Shown: piece by piece, positions 8,688 to 15,397 of the stretch
How positions within the stretch are numbered: the stretch's first letter is position 1
How the letters are laid out: each line of letters starts with the position of its first letter
Assembly (NCBI GenBank): GCA_036389695.1
Contig: DASVWG010000271.1
Coordinates: 1-17,721, forward strand
Direction of reading: 5' to 3'
Length of the DNA stretch: 17,721 nt
DNA from: JALZHR01 sp036389695
Lineage (GTDB): Bacteria; Acidobacteriota; Blastocatellia; Pyrinomonadales; Pyrinomonadaceae
Made by a program: the position numbers and the translations under genes
The notes under the pieces: model-generated
Databases searched by the model: none
The model's input: only the letters and a program-made list of their open reading frames with translations
What the model was told of the DNA's origin: nothing

Positions 8688-9050
8688 TTATGTGCAGCGA
8701 AGAGCGGGTGTTGTCTCCCGTGATTGATTCGGCTTGTTCTGAAGCGATTCATCTAGTGCCTTAGCCAACTCGAACAGCGAAGATTTCTCGTCATCGAAAA
8801 ATAACGGGGCTTCGAGCGAGACACCTTTTTCCGTCTCGATTCGGTTCAATATAATGTTTAGGGTTAACGAGTTGCCTCCGACATCTAGAAATTTGTGCGG
8901 CAACCTGACCTCGTCCAATCCGATAATCTCCGTCCAGAGCGACGCGATGTATTTCTCGCTGGCGGTTCCCGGTTCCTGATTGTCGGCGGGCGGAGCGTAA
9001 TCCGTACGCTGCCCTGAATTTAATACTTCCACTTCTGAATTTTGTGTCAT
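8688..9050 (-). CDS. Stand-alone peptidyl (aminoacyl) carrier protein
   Basis: A 120-residue single-domain carrier. After a disordered acidic N-terminus (about 1-30) comes the four-helix carrier fold with FLDVGGNSLTLN, where Ser61 should take the phosphopantetheine arm, and a later FFDDE/LFELAKAL segment typical of helices III-IV. ATG at 9050-9048 with GGAG 7 nt upstream. It is longer than a minimal carrier (about 80 aa) because of both tails. It sits between a flavin halogenase and an iron halogenase, which suggests it holds the amino acid while it is halogenated, as SyrB1, CytC2 and CmaD do. Its likely loader is the stand-alone adenylation protein at 15398-17002. Carrier identity is firm; the cargo is inferred. 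Confidence 0.92.
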   Translation of the reverse strand: MTQNSEVEVLNSGQRTDYAPPADNQEPGTASEKYIASLWTEIIGLDEVRLPHKFLDVGGNSLTLNIILNRIETEKGVSLEAPLFFDDEKSSLFELAKALDESLQNKPNQSRETTPALRCT

Positions 9051-9103
9051 TGTCTAACTCCAATCGAGGCAAATAATGTTTATGTCCAAAAAACGATGGT
9101 TTT

Positions 9104-9120
9104 CCTTCGGCAAACGAAGG
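9104..9120 (-). other. Intercistronic hairpin between flavin halogenase and carrier protein genes
   Basis: CCTTCG (9104-9109) pairs with CGAAGG (9115-9120) across a 5-nt loop, inside the 126-bp gap 9051-9176. On the minus-strand RNA it is followed by AAAACC, not uridines, so it is not an obvious terminator. It may affect RNA stability or processing and so the ratio of the two products. No promoter is recognised in the gap. Confidence 0.4.
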
Positions 9121-9176
9121 CGGAAACTAAAAATCGACCTGACTTTTCGAAACCGCTCGACCTTTGCCGCACGGCT

Positions 9177-10877
9177 CTATCCGGTTGCGGCTCCGCTGCG
9201 CACCAGCACATAATCCTGCGCCAGCAGCGGATTGACAATCTCCGACGTTTTCTCTCTGCCCTGCTGGAAAGGCAATCCCGCTTCGGCGGAGTATTTGCTG
9301 ACTATCGAAGACCAGGGCGTCTCGCCGTCCATCAGCGCCAGCAAGCTGCACGAGCTTTCATCGAGCGGCGCGACATTTCGACCCAGCAGCCAGGAACTCG
9401 TCGATGAAAAGACCGGACGCTCGCGGTCGAAAGTCACGCCGCGCAGCGGTTCCAGTTTATGACTCTCGCGGTTGATGCGCCACGTCGATTCCAATCTGCC
9501 GTTGACCAGCGGGATGTCTTCGTCGTTCAATTCGGCGGCGATTTTGAATCCCTCGGTGACGAATTTCTCGATGGTCGGCGCCGGTTTTATCTCGTCCAGC
9601 GGGTGGTCGATATTTCGCATAAACTGCTGAAACAGCGGAATCTGCTTTGCCAGCGCCGGATGCGGATTGCCGGGAATCGTGTTGATGAAAAATGAAAACG
9701 CCTGCTGCGCGCCGAGATTCTCGTCAAACTTGAGCATCCGGCGGGCTTCCCAGAACAAATCGTTGCGATGAGCGCTGGCATTTCCGGCGTAGAAATAATG
9801 CAGAAAGTCGCGCGTGACTTCATACATCTGCCGGTAATTATTGGAGTAGAATTTCGCGGCGGCGGCTTCCATACCCGGGTCGTTCAGCACGGTGTGAATA
9901 CACACGGAAGCGGAATATCCCGCCAGCATCGCCAGAGATACGCCGGTCGACAAAAGCGGGTCGAGAAAAGCCGCCGCGTCGCCAGCCAGATAATATCCGG
10001 GTCCCGCCGTTTCATCGCACGTATAAGACCAATCGCGCACGGCGCGCATATCTTCCGTGCGCACGGCGTCGGGACCGATTAATTCGTTGACGTAGGGAGC
10101 TTCCGAAAGCGCTTCTTCATAGAAGGCTTCGGGACCTTTGGCTTTTATTTCTTCATCGAATTCGCGCCCCGTCACCAGTCCGAGACTAACCTCGCCGAGC
10201 CGTTCGCTGTTCATCGGAATATACCAGAACCAGCCTTTCGGACAGCTTTCGATGATGATGTGAAAGCGCCGGAAATCGTGCACTCCGCGCACGTTTTTGA
10301 AGTAGCCGTACAGGGCAATCTGGCGCATCTGCTCATCATATCGGCGCTCGGTCACGCGCCGTCCGATGATTGACGACGAGCCGCTGGCGTCAACGACGAA
10401 CTTTGCCTCGACCGATTTGGTTTCGCCCGTCTCGTTGTCGCGATAAGTCAAACCGGTGATTCTATCGCCGTCCTTTATCGCATTCAGAACCGTCGCGTTC
10501 ATATTAATTTCGGCTCCGGCTCGACCGGCGTGGTCGAGCAGGATTTGGTCGAACACGGAACGTTCGACGTGGAAAGCGAAGCTTGACGGCAGGAAAGGCG
10601 TATCCGCGAAACGTATATCCCAGGGTTCTCTGGTTTTTCCCCAGATAAAAGTGGCGCCGGTTTTTTCGACAAAACCCGCCTCGCGACAGGCTTCGACCAA
10701 ACCGAAATCCTCAAGCACCGGCATCATACTGGGGAGTAGAGATTCACCAATCCGGTGTCTTGGAAATTGACTTCGCTCAAGGAGCAAAGTGCGGTGCCCG
10801 AGCCGGGCTAAATATCCCGCCGTTGTGCTGCCTGCGGGACCTCCTCCTACAACGATGACATCATACTGATTAACCAT
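9177..10877 (-). CDS. Flavin-dependent halogenase (carrier-protein-type, PltA/CndH-like)
   Basis: A 566-residue FAD protein. VVGGGPAGS (9-17) is the FAD-binding GxGxxG and ERSQFPRHRIGESLLP (35-49) is typical of the family. WFWYIP (216-221) matches the halogenase signature WxWxIP. Lys72 in EKTGATFIWG lies where the catalytic halogenase lysine is expected, and GDAAAFLDPLLSTG (299-312) is the conserved second FAD motif. Such enzymes oxidise chloride or bromide to a hypohalous species at the flavin and halogenate electron-rich substrates; the PltA/CndH branch usually uses carrier-bound pyrrole or aromatic groups and needs a separate flavin reductase, not seen here. The region beyond about residue 430 is an extra C-terminal domain with a PqqD/winged-helix flavour (LDESSCSLLALMDG). 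ATG at 10877-10875 with GGTGG 7 nt upstream. It precedes the carrier protein and iron halogenase, probably as one operon. A flavin oxidase that does not halogenate is the main alternative. Confidence 0.88.
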   Translation of the reverse strand: MVNQYDVIVVGGGPAGSTTAGYLARLGHRTLLLERSQFPRHRIGESLLPSMMPVLEDFGLVEACREAGFVEKTGATFIWGKTREPWDIRFADTPFLPSSFAFHVERSVFDQILLDHAGRAGAEINMNATVLNAIKDGDRITGLTYRDNETGETKSVEAKFVVDASGSSSIIGRRVTERRYDEQMRQIALYGYFKNVRGVHDFRRFHIIIESCPKGWFWYIPMNSERLGEVSLGLVTGREFDEEIKAKGPEAFYEEALSEAPYVNELIGPDAVRTEDMRAVRDWSYTCDETAGPGYYLAGDAAAFLDPLLSTGVSLAMLAGYSASVCIHTVLNDPGMEAAAAKFYSNNYRQMYEVTRDFLHYFYAGNASAHRNDLFWEARRMLKFDENLGAQQAFSFFINTIPGNPHPALAKQIPLFQQFMRNIDHPLDEIKPAPTIEKFVTEGFKIAAELNDEDIPLVNGRLESTWRINRESHKLEPLRGVTFDRERPVFSSTSSWLLGRNVAPLDESSCSLLALMDGETPWSSIVSKYSAEAGLPFQQGREKTSEIVNPLLAQDYVLVRSGAATG

Positions 10878-11006
10878 AACAAATCCACCAACTTTATTTA
10901 ATATAGGCTGAAAATTGAATCGTATTTGCCGGTAAGCAGAAAATTTATCGCTAGTTAGACCAACTCAAACGGATAAAGTATGTTATTGACAGAAATCTAA
11001 CGGTCG

Positions 11007-11024
11007 GGGCATAGAAGAATGCCC
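11007..11024 (-). promoter_or_regulatory. Leader hairpin upstream of the flavin halogenase gene
   Basis: GGGCAT (11007-11012) pairs with ATGCCC (11019-11024) around a 6-nt loop. An overlapping weaker repeat, AAGAA (11015-11019) with TTCTT (11025-11029), cannot form at the same time. The pair lies between the promoter candidate and the halogenase start, within a leader of roughly 190 nt. Alternative folding could be regulatory, but the stems are short. Confidence 0.3.
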
Positions 11025-11073
11025 TTCTTAATGAGTTAGGCGTAGCCTTAAATTATAACAACTTAACAGCATT

Positions 11074-11102
11074 GGTATATCACGCACCTGCTATTTTGTC
11101 AA
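11074..11102 (-). promoter_or_regulatory. Sigma70-type promoter candidate for the halogenase operon
   Basis: On the minus strand, TTGACA (11102-11097, perfect -35) is followed after exactly 17 nt by TATACC (11079-11074, 4 of 6 matches). Transcription would start near 11067, giving a leader of about 190 nt before the flavin halogenase ATG. A perfect TATAAT lies 16 nt beyond this -10 but lacks a matching -35. Confidence 0.5.
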
Positions 11103-11278
11103 GCATTTTTTCCGCCACGCCGCCGGTCATTTTATATAACGAAAGACCCGCCGCAAACCCGTCATTGCGATATAAATATTTCTGCTACAAAGAACTTTTC
11201 CCCCTTGTTTAATCGGCAAAAACGATACGTGTTTAGATTTTTGCGAAAACCTGAAAATGTACTCAAGAAGCGGCGTTT

Positions 11279-11329
11279 CCTGACCGCCAATCAGGGAGTT
11301 TCGGGAAGCCTTTAGCGAGCCTCGAAACT
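11279..11329 (-). terminator. Two adjacent inverted repeats after the alpha/beta hydrolase gene (weak terminator candidate)
   Basis: CCTGA/TCAGG (11279-11283 with 11291-11295, 7-nt loop) lies beside AGTTTCG/CGAAACT (11297-11303 with 11323-11329, 19-nt loop). They begin about 60 bp past the hydrolase stop codon in transcription order. Neither is followed by a U-run on the minus-strand RNA, so a classical intrinsic terminator is not supported; the position between two transcription units is the main reason to list them. Confidence 0.25.
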
Positions 11330-11387
11330 ACCGCGTGTCTCTCCTCCTTATCAGCTCACGATTCAATAACCGATGTTCCTTTCCATC

Positions 11388-12248
11388 TCAAACGGCTATA
11401 CCGGCAAGATGCGCGTCAATTTCATCGAGCGTCGGCGAACCGGCGCGGCAGAATTCGTAGTGATTGCCGTGGTCGTCAATAAACTTCTTGGCGCCTGAAA
11501 CAGCCTCGCCCACCGCTTCGGAATTCTCCATACTGGAATGGACGTCCATGCGACCGGTCAGGATAAACGTGTTCTGTCGTATATCTTTAGCGATATTCAG
11601 GGCGTCAAAGTCACGATACGCCATGTAATTTTTCGCGTATCTGAACAGGTATTCTTCCCGGCTGAACGGAAGATTGATTTGCCTGTCCAGCTCCGTCTGC
11701 GGACTCGCTTTGCTGGCTTCCGATATTTCCGCCATTTTCGCGAAGATAAAGCCCGCCTGTTTCCGGCTGGTCGCCACCACGGGCAGAAAACTATCGATAC
11801 TGCGCTGATAGTCGGTCGCCGTATGACCTTTTTTGAAAAGCTGATACTCGCCGTTGACCAGTATTAATTCAGTGAAAATATCCGGATATTGCTTCGCCGC
11901 CAGCAGAGAGATTCCCGCGCCGGAGCAATAGCCGATGAGATTACAAGCGTCAATCTCCAACGTCTGCAAAATGCAGAGCATATCCTCGACATGCTCGTTC
12001 GGCGTCATCTTTTCATCACCGGAAAATTCCTGCTCCAGATTCAAAATATACCGGCTCTCCCAGGTCACGACATTGAAGTTAGGCTCAAATTTCTCGAACG
12101 CGGCGCGCGCCACGCTGGCGGGAACGCCGAACGGCAGAGCGATTAATATACTGGGTTTGTCTTTGTCCAGAGCCGTATGACAGCAATTCAGTATCGCGCC
12201 GCTGCTGCCTTGAACAGAACATTGCCGGAATTCCATAAAATATGTCAC
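11388..12248 (-). CDS. Alpha/beta hydrolase with Cys nucleophile, SyrC/CmaE-like aminoacyl carrier-to-carrier transferase
   Basis: A 286-residue alpha/beta hydrolase. The nucleophile elbow reads LIGYCSGAG, so the catalytic residue is Cys108, not Ser. Asp235 in LTGRMD and His263 in DHGNHYEF complete a Cys-Asp-His triad at normal spacing. Cys alpha/beta hydrolases of this size near aliphatic halogenases are known as aminoacyltransferases: SyrC moves chlorothreonine from SyrB1 to SyrE, and CmaE moves aminoacyl groups between CmaA and CmaD. The same job fits here, because the cluster has a free carrier, a SyrB2-type halogenase and an NRPS with a dead A domain. A type II editing thioesterase or a Cys peptide-releasing thioesterase are alternatives. 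The start is uncertain: GTG at 12248, or ATG four codons later at 12236; neither has a good ribosome binding site. It is the last gene of the five-gene run, 65 nt after the dehydrogenase gene. Confidence 0.85.
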   Translation of the reverse strand: MTYFMEFRQCSVQGSSGAILNCCHTALDKDKPSILIALPFGVPASVARAAFEKFEPNFNVVTWESRYILNLEQEFSGDEKMTPNEHVEDMLCILQTLEIDACNLIGYCSGAGISLLAAKQYPDIFTELILVNGEYQLFKKGHTATDYQRSIDSFLPVVATSRKQAGFIFAKMAEISEASKASPQTELDRQINLPFSREEYLFRYAKNYMAYRDFDALNIAKDIRQNTFILTGRMDVHSSMENSEAVGEAVSGAKKFIDDHGNHYEFCRAGSPTLDEIDAHLAGIAV

Positions 12249-12258
12249 TCGATTATCG

Positions 12259-12286
12259 GCGCATCACGTGCTGTCACCTGATGCGC
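12259..12286 (-). other. Intercistronic 8-bp inverted repeat just upstream of the alpha/beta hydrolase start
   Basis: GCGCATCA (12259-12266) pairs perfectly with TGATGCGC (12279-12286), loop of 12 nt, in the 65-bp gap between the dehydrogenase and hydrolase genes. The stem ends 10 nt before the GTG start, where a ribosome binding site would be expected and none is seen. It may control translation of the hydrolase or stabilise the upstream RNA. Confidence 0.5.
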
Positions 12287-12313
12287 GTCAGTCCGCAGAT
12301 AAACGCCGTGTTT

Positions 12314-13414
12314 TCAGAGTCGCGGATTCAACTCGCCTCGATAAAATGACTCGAAAGCTCTTTTCGAATCGACGTCGAGCTGCTTCGATACTTTTTCGAC
12401 GGCGTCCGTGCTGCGTTTGATGTTGGTTTCGATTTCAGCCCACAGCGCCTGCGGCGAAAGCGTATTTCCGGACGCTATCTGATGTCCGACCAGCGCGGCG
12501 CTCGCGCTGTTTGCCACAATGTCCGGCACGACCCTGACGGCGTTTGAATGAAGCGTGTTTCTCGCGCCGGGCAGGAGTGCGAGATTTGCTCCCTCGACGA
12601 CCAAAGGCGTCCGGATGCGCGCGGCGATAGTCTCATCGACCAGATAAGAGCCAGCCGCCAGCACCAGCACATCCGCCGGCTGCGCCAGTAATTCGTCGCG
12701 CTCGACGATGACGCACGAATCCGGAAGCTTATCTTCGTCAAGCAGTCCGTTATCATTCTTCGCCGCCATCAATGCGTCGAGGTCAAAACCGTTAGTCTCA
12801 AGCACGGCTTTACGGCAATCGCTGACTCCGACAATCCGGGCTCCGGCTTGATTCAAATGACAGGCGACTCCGGCGCCGACCACACCAAATCCCTGTATGA
12901 GCACGCGCGCGCCGCGCAAAGCGCCGTCGAGCGATTGCTCGATAGACCAGAAAACGCCTTTCCCCGTCATATTCTGAATATAGCCGTCCAGCTCGAATAA
13001 ACGGTCGGGGCACTTCGTCGCGTGCCCGTTTTTCTGAGCGATGCCCAGCTGCGGCATTTTCAGAGACTTGTAAATTTCATCGAGCATCCATTGCTTCGCG
13101 CCCATATCTTTTCCGAGAATGGTGTTGCTCGACAACGTCTCGCGGCATTCTTCGGCAAAGCGGTTGAGAAATTGTTTCAATCGCGGGTCGTCAGGCGAAG
13201 CGCGCAGTCCGGCTTTCGCGCCGCCGACGGGCGAGCCGTGAACGGCGAGCTTCATCGACATATTAGCGGCGAGCTCGACAATCATGTCCCGCGTCACGCA
13301 CGTATCGATTCGCGTCCCGCCAAAGGAGATAGCTTTGTCGGTAGAATCGACCACCAGGTAGGCTTCGAAGCCGGTCTCGCCGTCTTCGACTGTTATTTCT
13401 CGATAACTTCGCAC
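12314..13414 (-). CDS. Glu/Leu/Phe/Val dehydrogenase family amino acid dehydrogenase
   Basis: A 366-residue protein with both domains of the amino acid dehydrogenase family. The N-terminal catalytic domain has FGGTR (31-35), MSMKLAVHG with Lys55 and VGGAKAG with Lys67, the two conserved lysines, and Asp103 in GKDMGAKQ at the place of the catalytic aspartate. The C-terminal Rossmann domain has GFGVVGAG (175-182), then an acidic VSD turn, and VVEGANL (around 272-278). Its length fits leucine/valine-type enzymes more than glutamate dehydrogenase (about 420 aa or more). The reaction is NAD(P)-dependent interconversion of an L-amino acid and its 2-oxo acid. In this setting it probably prepares or recycles a nonproteinogenic amino acid for the assembly line. 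The start is GTG (13414-13412), with GAGGAG 10 nt upstream. It lies 37 nt after the GNAT-like gene. Confidence 0.9.
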   Translation of the reverse strand: MRSYREITVEDGETGFEAYLVVDSTDKAISFGGTRIDTCVTRDMIVELAANMSMKLAVHGSPVGGAKAGLRASPDDPRLKQFLNRFAEECRETLSSNTILGKDMGAKQWMLDEIYKSLKMPQLGIAQKNGHATKCPDRLFELDGYIQNMTGKGVFWSIEQSLDGALRGARVLIQGFGVVGAGVACHLNQAGARIVGVSDCRKAVLETNGFDLDALMAAKNDNGLLDEDKLPDSCVIVERDELLAQPADVLVLAAGSYLVDETIAARIRTPLVVEGANLALLPGARNTLHSNAVRVVPDIVANSASAALVGHQIASGNTLSPQALWAEIETNIKRSTDAVEKVSKQLDVDSKRAFESFYRGELNPRL

Positions 13415-13451
13415 TGGAATCTATCTCCTCGTTTTTCTTTCAAAGGATATG

Positions 13452-14306
13452 TTATTTAAAGCCGACTAACGGTATCGAGCGACAAAACAGCAGCAGCTGT
13501 TCGATTTCAAGAGATTCGCGCCGGTCGAACCATCCCCGCGCGCCTGCCTCTTCGAATTTTTCCTTGACGAGCATACCCAGATTGCGAATATCGCCGGATT
13601 CGATATTAGACAGCGCGTTCTGCAATTCGACGACGCATGGCGGCGCGTTATCGCCGGCGAGCGATTTCCGGATTCGGCGTATGTAATCGGGCAGCAGCAG
13701 CATATAGGCTCCGACCGTCCTGATTTCCCCGCCGACCTTTAAATCTTCTTCGCCCAGATGAATGAAATTAGACCAATCCGGCAGACGGTGATTGGTGATG
13801 ACGCGCGAAATCCGCTCATTAACCGAACCGATATGAATGCCGTTCAGCGTATTTGCGAATTGCGTTCGGCAATGTTCCAGCCGGTAGCGCAAAATCTGCC
13901 GGTAGATGCCTCGGCTCCGAAACTGCGGCATAATATAACAGCGACCGAGCACGCAAAAGCCGGGATGCGGAAAGTCGCGCGTCAGGCGGTAGGCGACCGC
14001 GCTCGCCGCGCACAATTGCTGTTCGTCGCCGTGCTTCAGGTAGAAAAAGAAAAGCTTGGTCGGGCGGTGATTGTTTTCCCACTGGAGAAGCTCATCCAAA
14101 GTCCCGTCCGGACCGAAGTTTCTCCAGCTATGAACGCAGTCTTCGCTTCTCAAACATTCGAGCAGACGGCGCAAATCGCTGGGGCTGACCGACTGGCTGA
14201 CGATGAATTCTTCCTTAACGGTTGTCGCCGGATTGTAGAGTTTGCCCGCTTTCGCCCCCGTCATCGGGGCTCTGACATCGACGAGTTCTTTGAAGTTAGC
14301 TGACAT
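13452..14306 (-). CDS. GNAT-like acyltransferase
   Basis: A 284-residue protein from the ATG at 14306-14304, chosen because GGGAG stands 6 nt upstream; an ATG at 14360 would overlap the preceding gene and has no better signal. The middle holds a plausible GNAT acetyl-CoA loop: CYIMPQFRSRGIYRQILRYR (123-142), matching the V-x-P-x-x-R-x-x-G-x pattern before a helix. A beta-rich stretch before it (KLFFFYLKHGDEQQLCAASAVAYR) also fits the fold. The rest I do not recognise. If it is a GNAT it would transfer an acyl group from CoA or a carrier protein to an amine, for example capping or protecting an amino group during synthesis. It lies between the methyltransferase-like and dehydrogenase genes with gaps of 22 and 37 nt, so it belongs to the operon. 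Substrate unknown. Confidence 0.7.
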   Translation of the reverse strand: MSANFKELVDVRAPMTGAKAGKLYNPATTVKEEFIVSQSVSPSDLRRLLECLRSEDCVHSWRNFGPDGTLDELLQWENNHRPTKLFFFYLKHGDEQQLCAASAVAYRLTRDFPHPGFCVLGRCYIMPQFRSRGIYRQILRYRLEHCRTQFANTLNGIHIGSVNERISRVITNHRLPDWSNFIHLGEEDLKVGGEIRTVGAYMLLLPDYIRRIRKSLAGDNAPPCVVELQNALSNIESGDIRNLGMLVKEKFEEAGARGWFDRRESLEIEQLLLFCRSIPLVGFK

Positions 14307-14328
14307 GATTATCTCCCGAAGAGTTCCG

Positions 14329-15366
14329 TTACAATTGGAACGTGAATGCCCGATAGCCAAGATAATTGCAGGCTCGGTCAGTTACTTTCCGGCAGCCGGC
14401 TCGCGTCCCCAGTTCCAGCCACGCATCTCTGCTGAGAATTTTTCCGTTGCCTATCAAATGGTGAATCAGAATATTCGACTGCGAATAAAGCCAGAGCGTT
14501 TCCGGAATGCTCTCCTTGTCGCTGTGCGGCAATCTCGGTTGTTCAAACGCAATCACCGTCCAGTTCGGCAGCAAGGCTTTCAGCTCGCGCAGCGCGTTGA
14601 CGAAATGCTCTTCGCCGCGCGCTATCAATTCATGAAAATGAAGCGAATAAATCAAGCCGCCGCGCTGCGCGTCCACGCTTCGGCACCACCGTTGAGGCTC
14701 GAAATAATTGGCGTTAATCCAGCGAATATTGTTTATTTTTTTCGCCTTCGCGCTTTCCGCGTTTCTCTCGACCGTCAGCTTGTTTTTGTCCAGACCGTAG
14801 AGCACGCGGTCGGAATAATTTTCTCCGAGCTTTTCCAGCAAACCCGTCAAGCCGACTTCGACGATGCTTTCCACGCCCGATTGCTCGATATGCTCAATCA
14901 GACTGTTCCAAAAATTTCCCGCCAGTTTGAACACGCCGTTTTCGGCGTATTTCCCTTCGCGGTTAAAGTCCTCGCCGTAGCGCCCTTTGCCGCTCAGCAT
15001 CCGGCTCAGATTTTGCCAGACCGGACCATACGCGCCGACGCGGACGTCGAACATATTGATAGCCGTCTGCTGCGCGGCGTCCCCGTTCATCTTCGAAAAT
15101 CTATCGACCACTTTTTTTCCGAATTCGGACAGGGAATATTTGTCTTGCCGGTCTCGCTCCAACAGGTTGTCCACTTCAAAAACGTAGTCGAGCAGCGCGT
15201 CGGTCGCGCCGACGTCCAGATGCAGGCAGTCGGCAATCTGCGGCGCGGTGTAAGAGCCTCCTTTATGCAGCAGATTGAGCACGCCCACCTGGTTTAGGTG
15301 AAACAATATTTGAGCTTCGACATAAAATGTCGCTCGATGGTGAAACCAGCTTTCCGGCGATTCCAT
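14329..15366 (-). CDS. Class I SAM methyltransferase-like protein with N-terminal winged-helix domain
   Basis: A 345-residue protein. Residues about 15-90 look like the winged-helix dimerisation domain of small-molecule O-methyltransferases (AQILFHLNQVGVLNLL, then TAPQIADCLHLD and KYSLSEFG). The Rossmann part begins near residue 165: IVEVGLTG (168-175) stands at motif I, with an acidic residue at the end of strand 2 (YGLDKN, Asp193). Motif I is looser than the usual E/DxGxGxG, since the second glycine is replaced by Leu, so SAM binding is plausible but not certain. The later segment GLIYSLHFHELIA resembles the post-motif IV strand. ATG at 15366-15364 with AAAGGAG just upstream, 31 nt after the adenylation gene. 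Probable role: methylation of the building block or peptide; a non-methylating variant (family members can catalyse other reactions) is possible. Confidence 0.75.
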   Translation of the reverse strand: MESPESWFHHRATFYVEAQILFHLNQVGVLNLLHKGGSYTAPQIADCLHLDVGATDALLDYVFEVDNLLERDRQDKYSLSEFGKKVVDRFSKMNGDAAQQTAINMFDVRVGAYGPVWQNLSRMLSGKGRYGEDFNREGKYAENGVFKLAGNFWNSLIEHIEQSGVESIVEVGLTGLLEKLGENYSDRVLYGLDKNKLTVERNAESAKAKKINNIRWINANYFEPQRWCRSVDAQRGGLIYSLHFHELIARGEEHFVNALRELKALLPNWTVIAFEQPRLPHSDKESIPETLWLYSQSNILIHHLIGNGKILSRDAWLELGTRAGCRKVTDRACNYLGYRAFTFQL

Positions 15367-15397
15367 TTAATCTCCTTTAATCGCAAAGAACTTGTCT

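Larger units (their letters stand above)
10878..11387. other. 510-bp intergenic region separating two transcription units
   Basis: The largest non-coding gap here, AT-rich near the flavin halogenase. I see no supported gene on either strand. It contains a sigma70-like promoter candidate (11074-11102), a second perfect TATAAT on the minus strand (11057-11052) without a good -35, a 6-bp hairpin in the leader (11007-11024), and two adjacent inverted repeats near the end of the alpha/beta hydrolase gene (11279-11329). A strong AAGGAGGAG stretch at 11349-11341 on the minus strand has no usable start codon behind it. Confidence 0.75.

Noticed and set aside
11341..11349. Strong AAGGAGGAG ribosome binding site on the minus strand in the intergenic gap
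   Set aside because: No ATG, GTG or TTG at a proper distance opens a meaningful frame, so I do not call a small gene.
14307..14360. Longer start at 14360 for the GNAT-like gene
   Set aside because: It would overlap the end of the methyltransferase-like gene and its first 18 residues look like read-through of non-coding frame; the ATG at 14306 has a proper GGGAG site.
14242..15297. 351-codon open frame on the plus strand
   Set aside because: It is antisense to the methyltransferase-like and GNAT-like genes, which have ribosome binding sites and domain motifs; the translation shows no recognisable domain.
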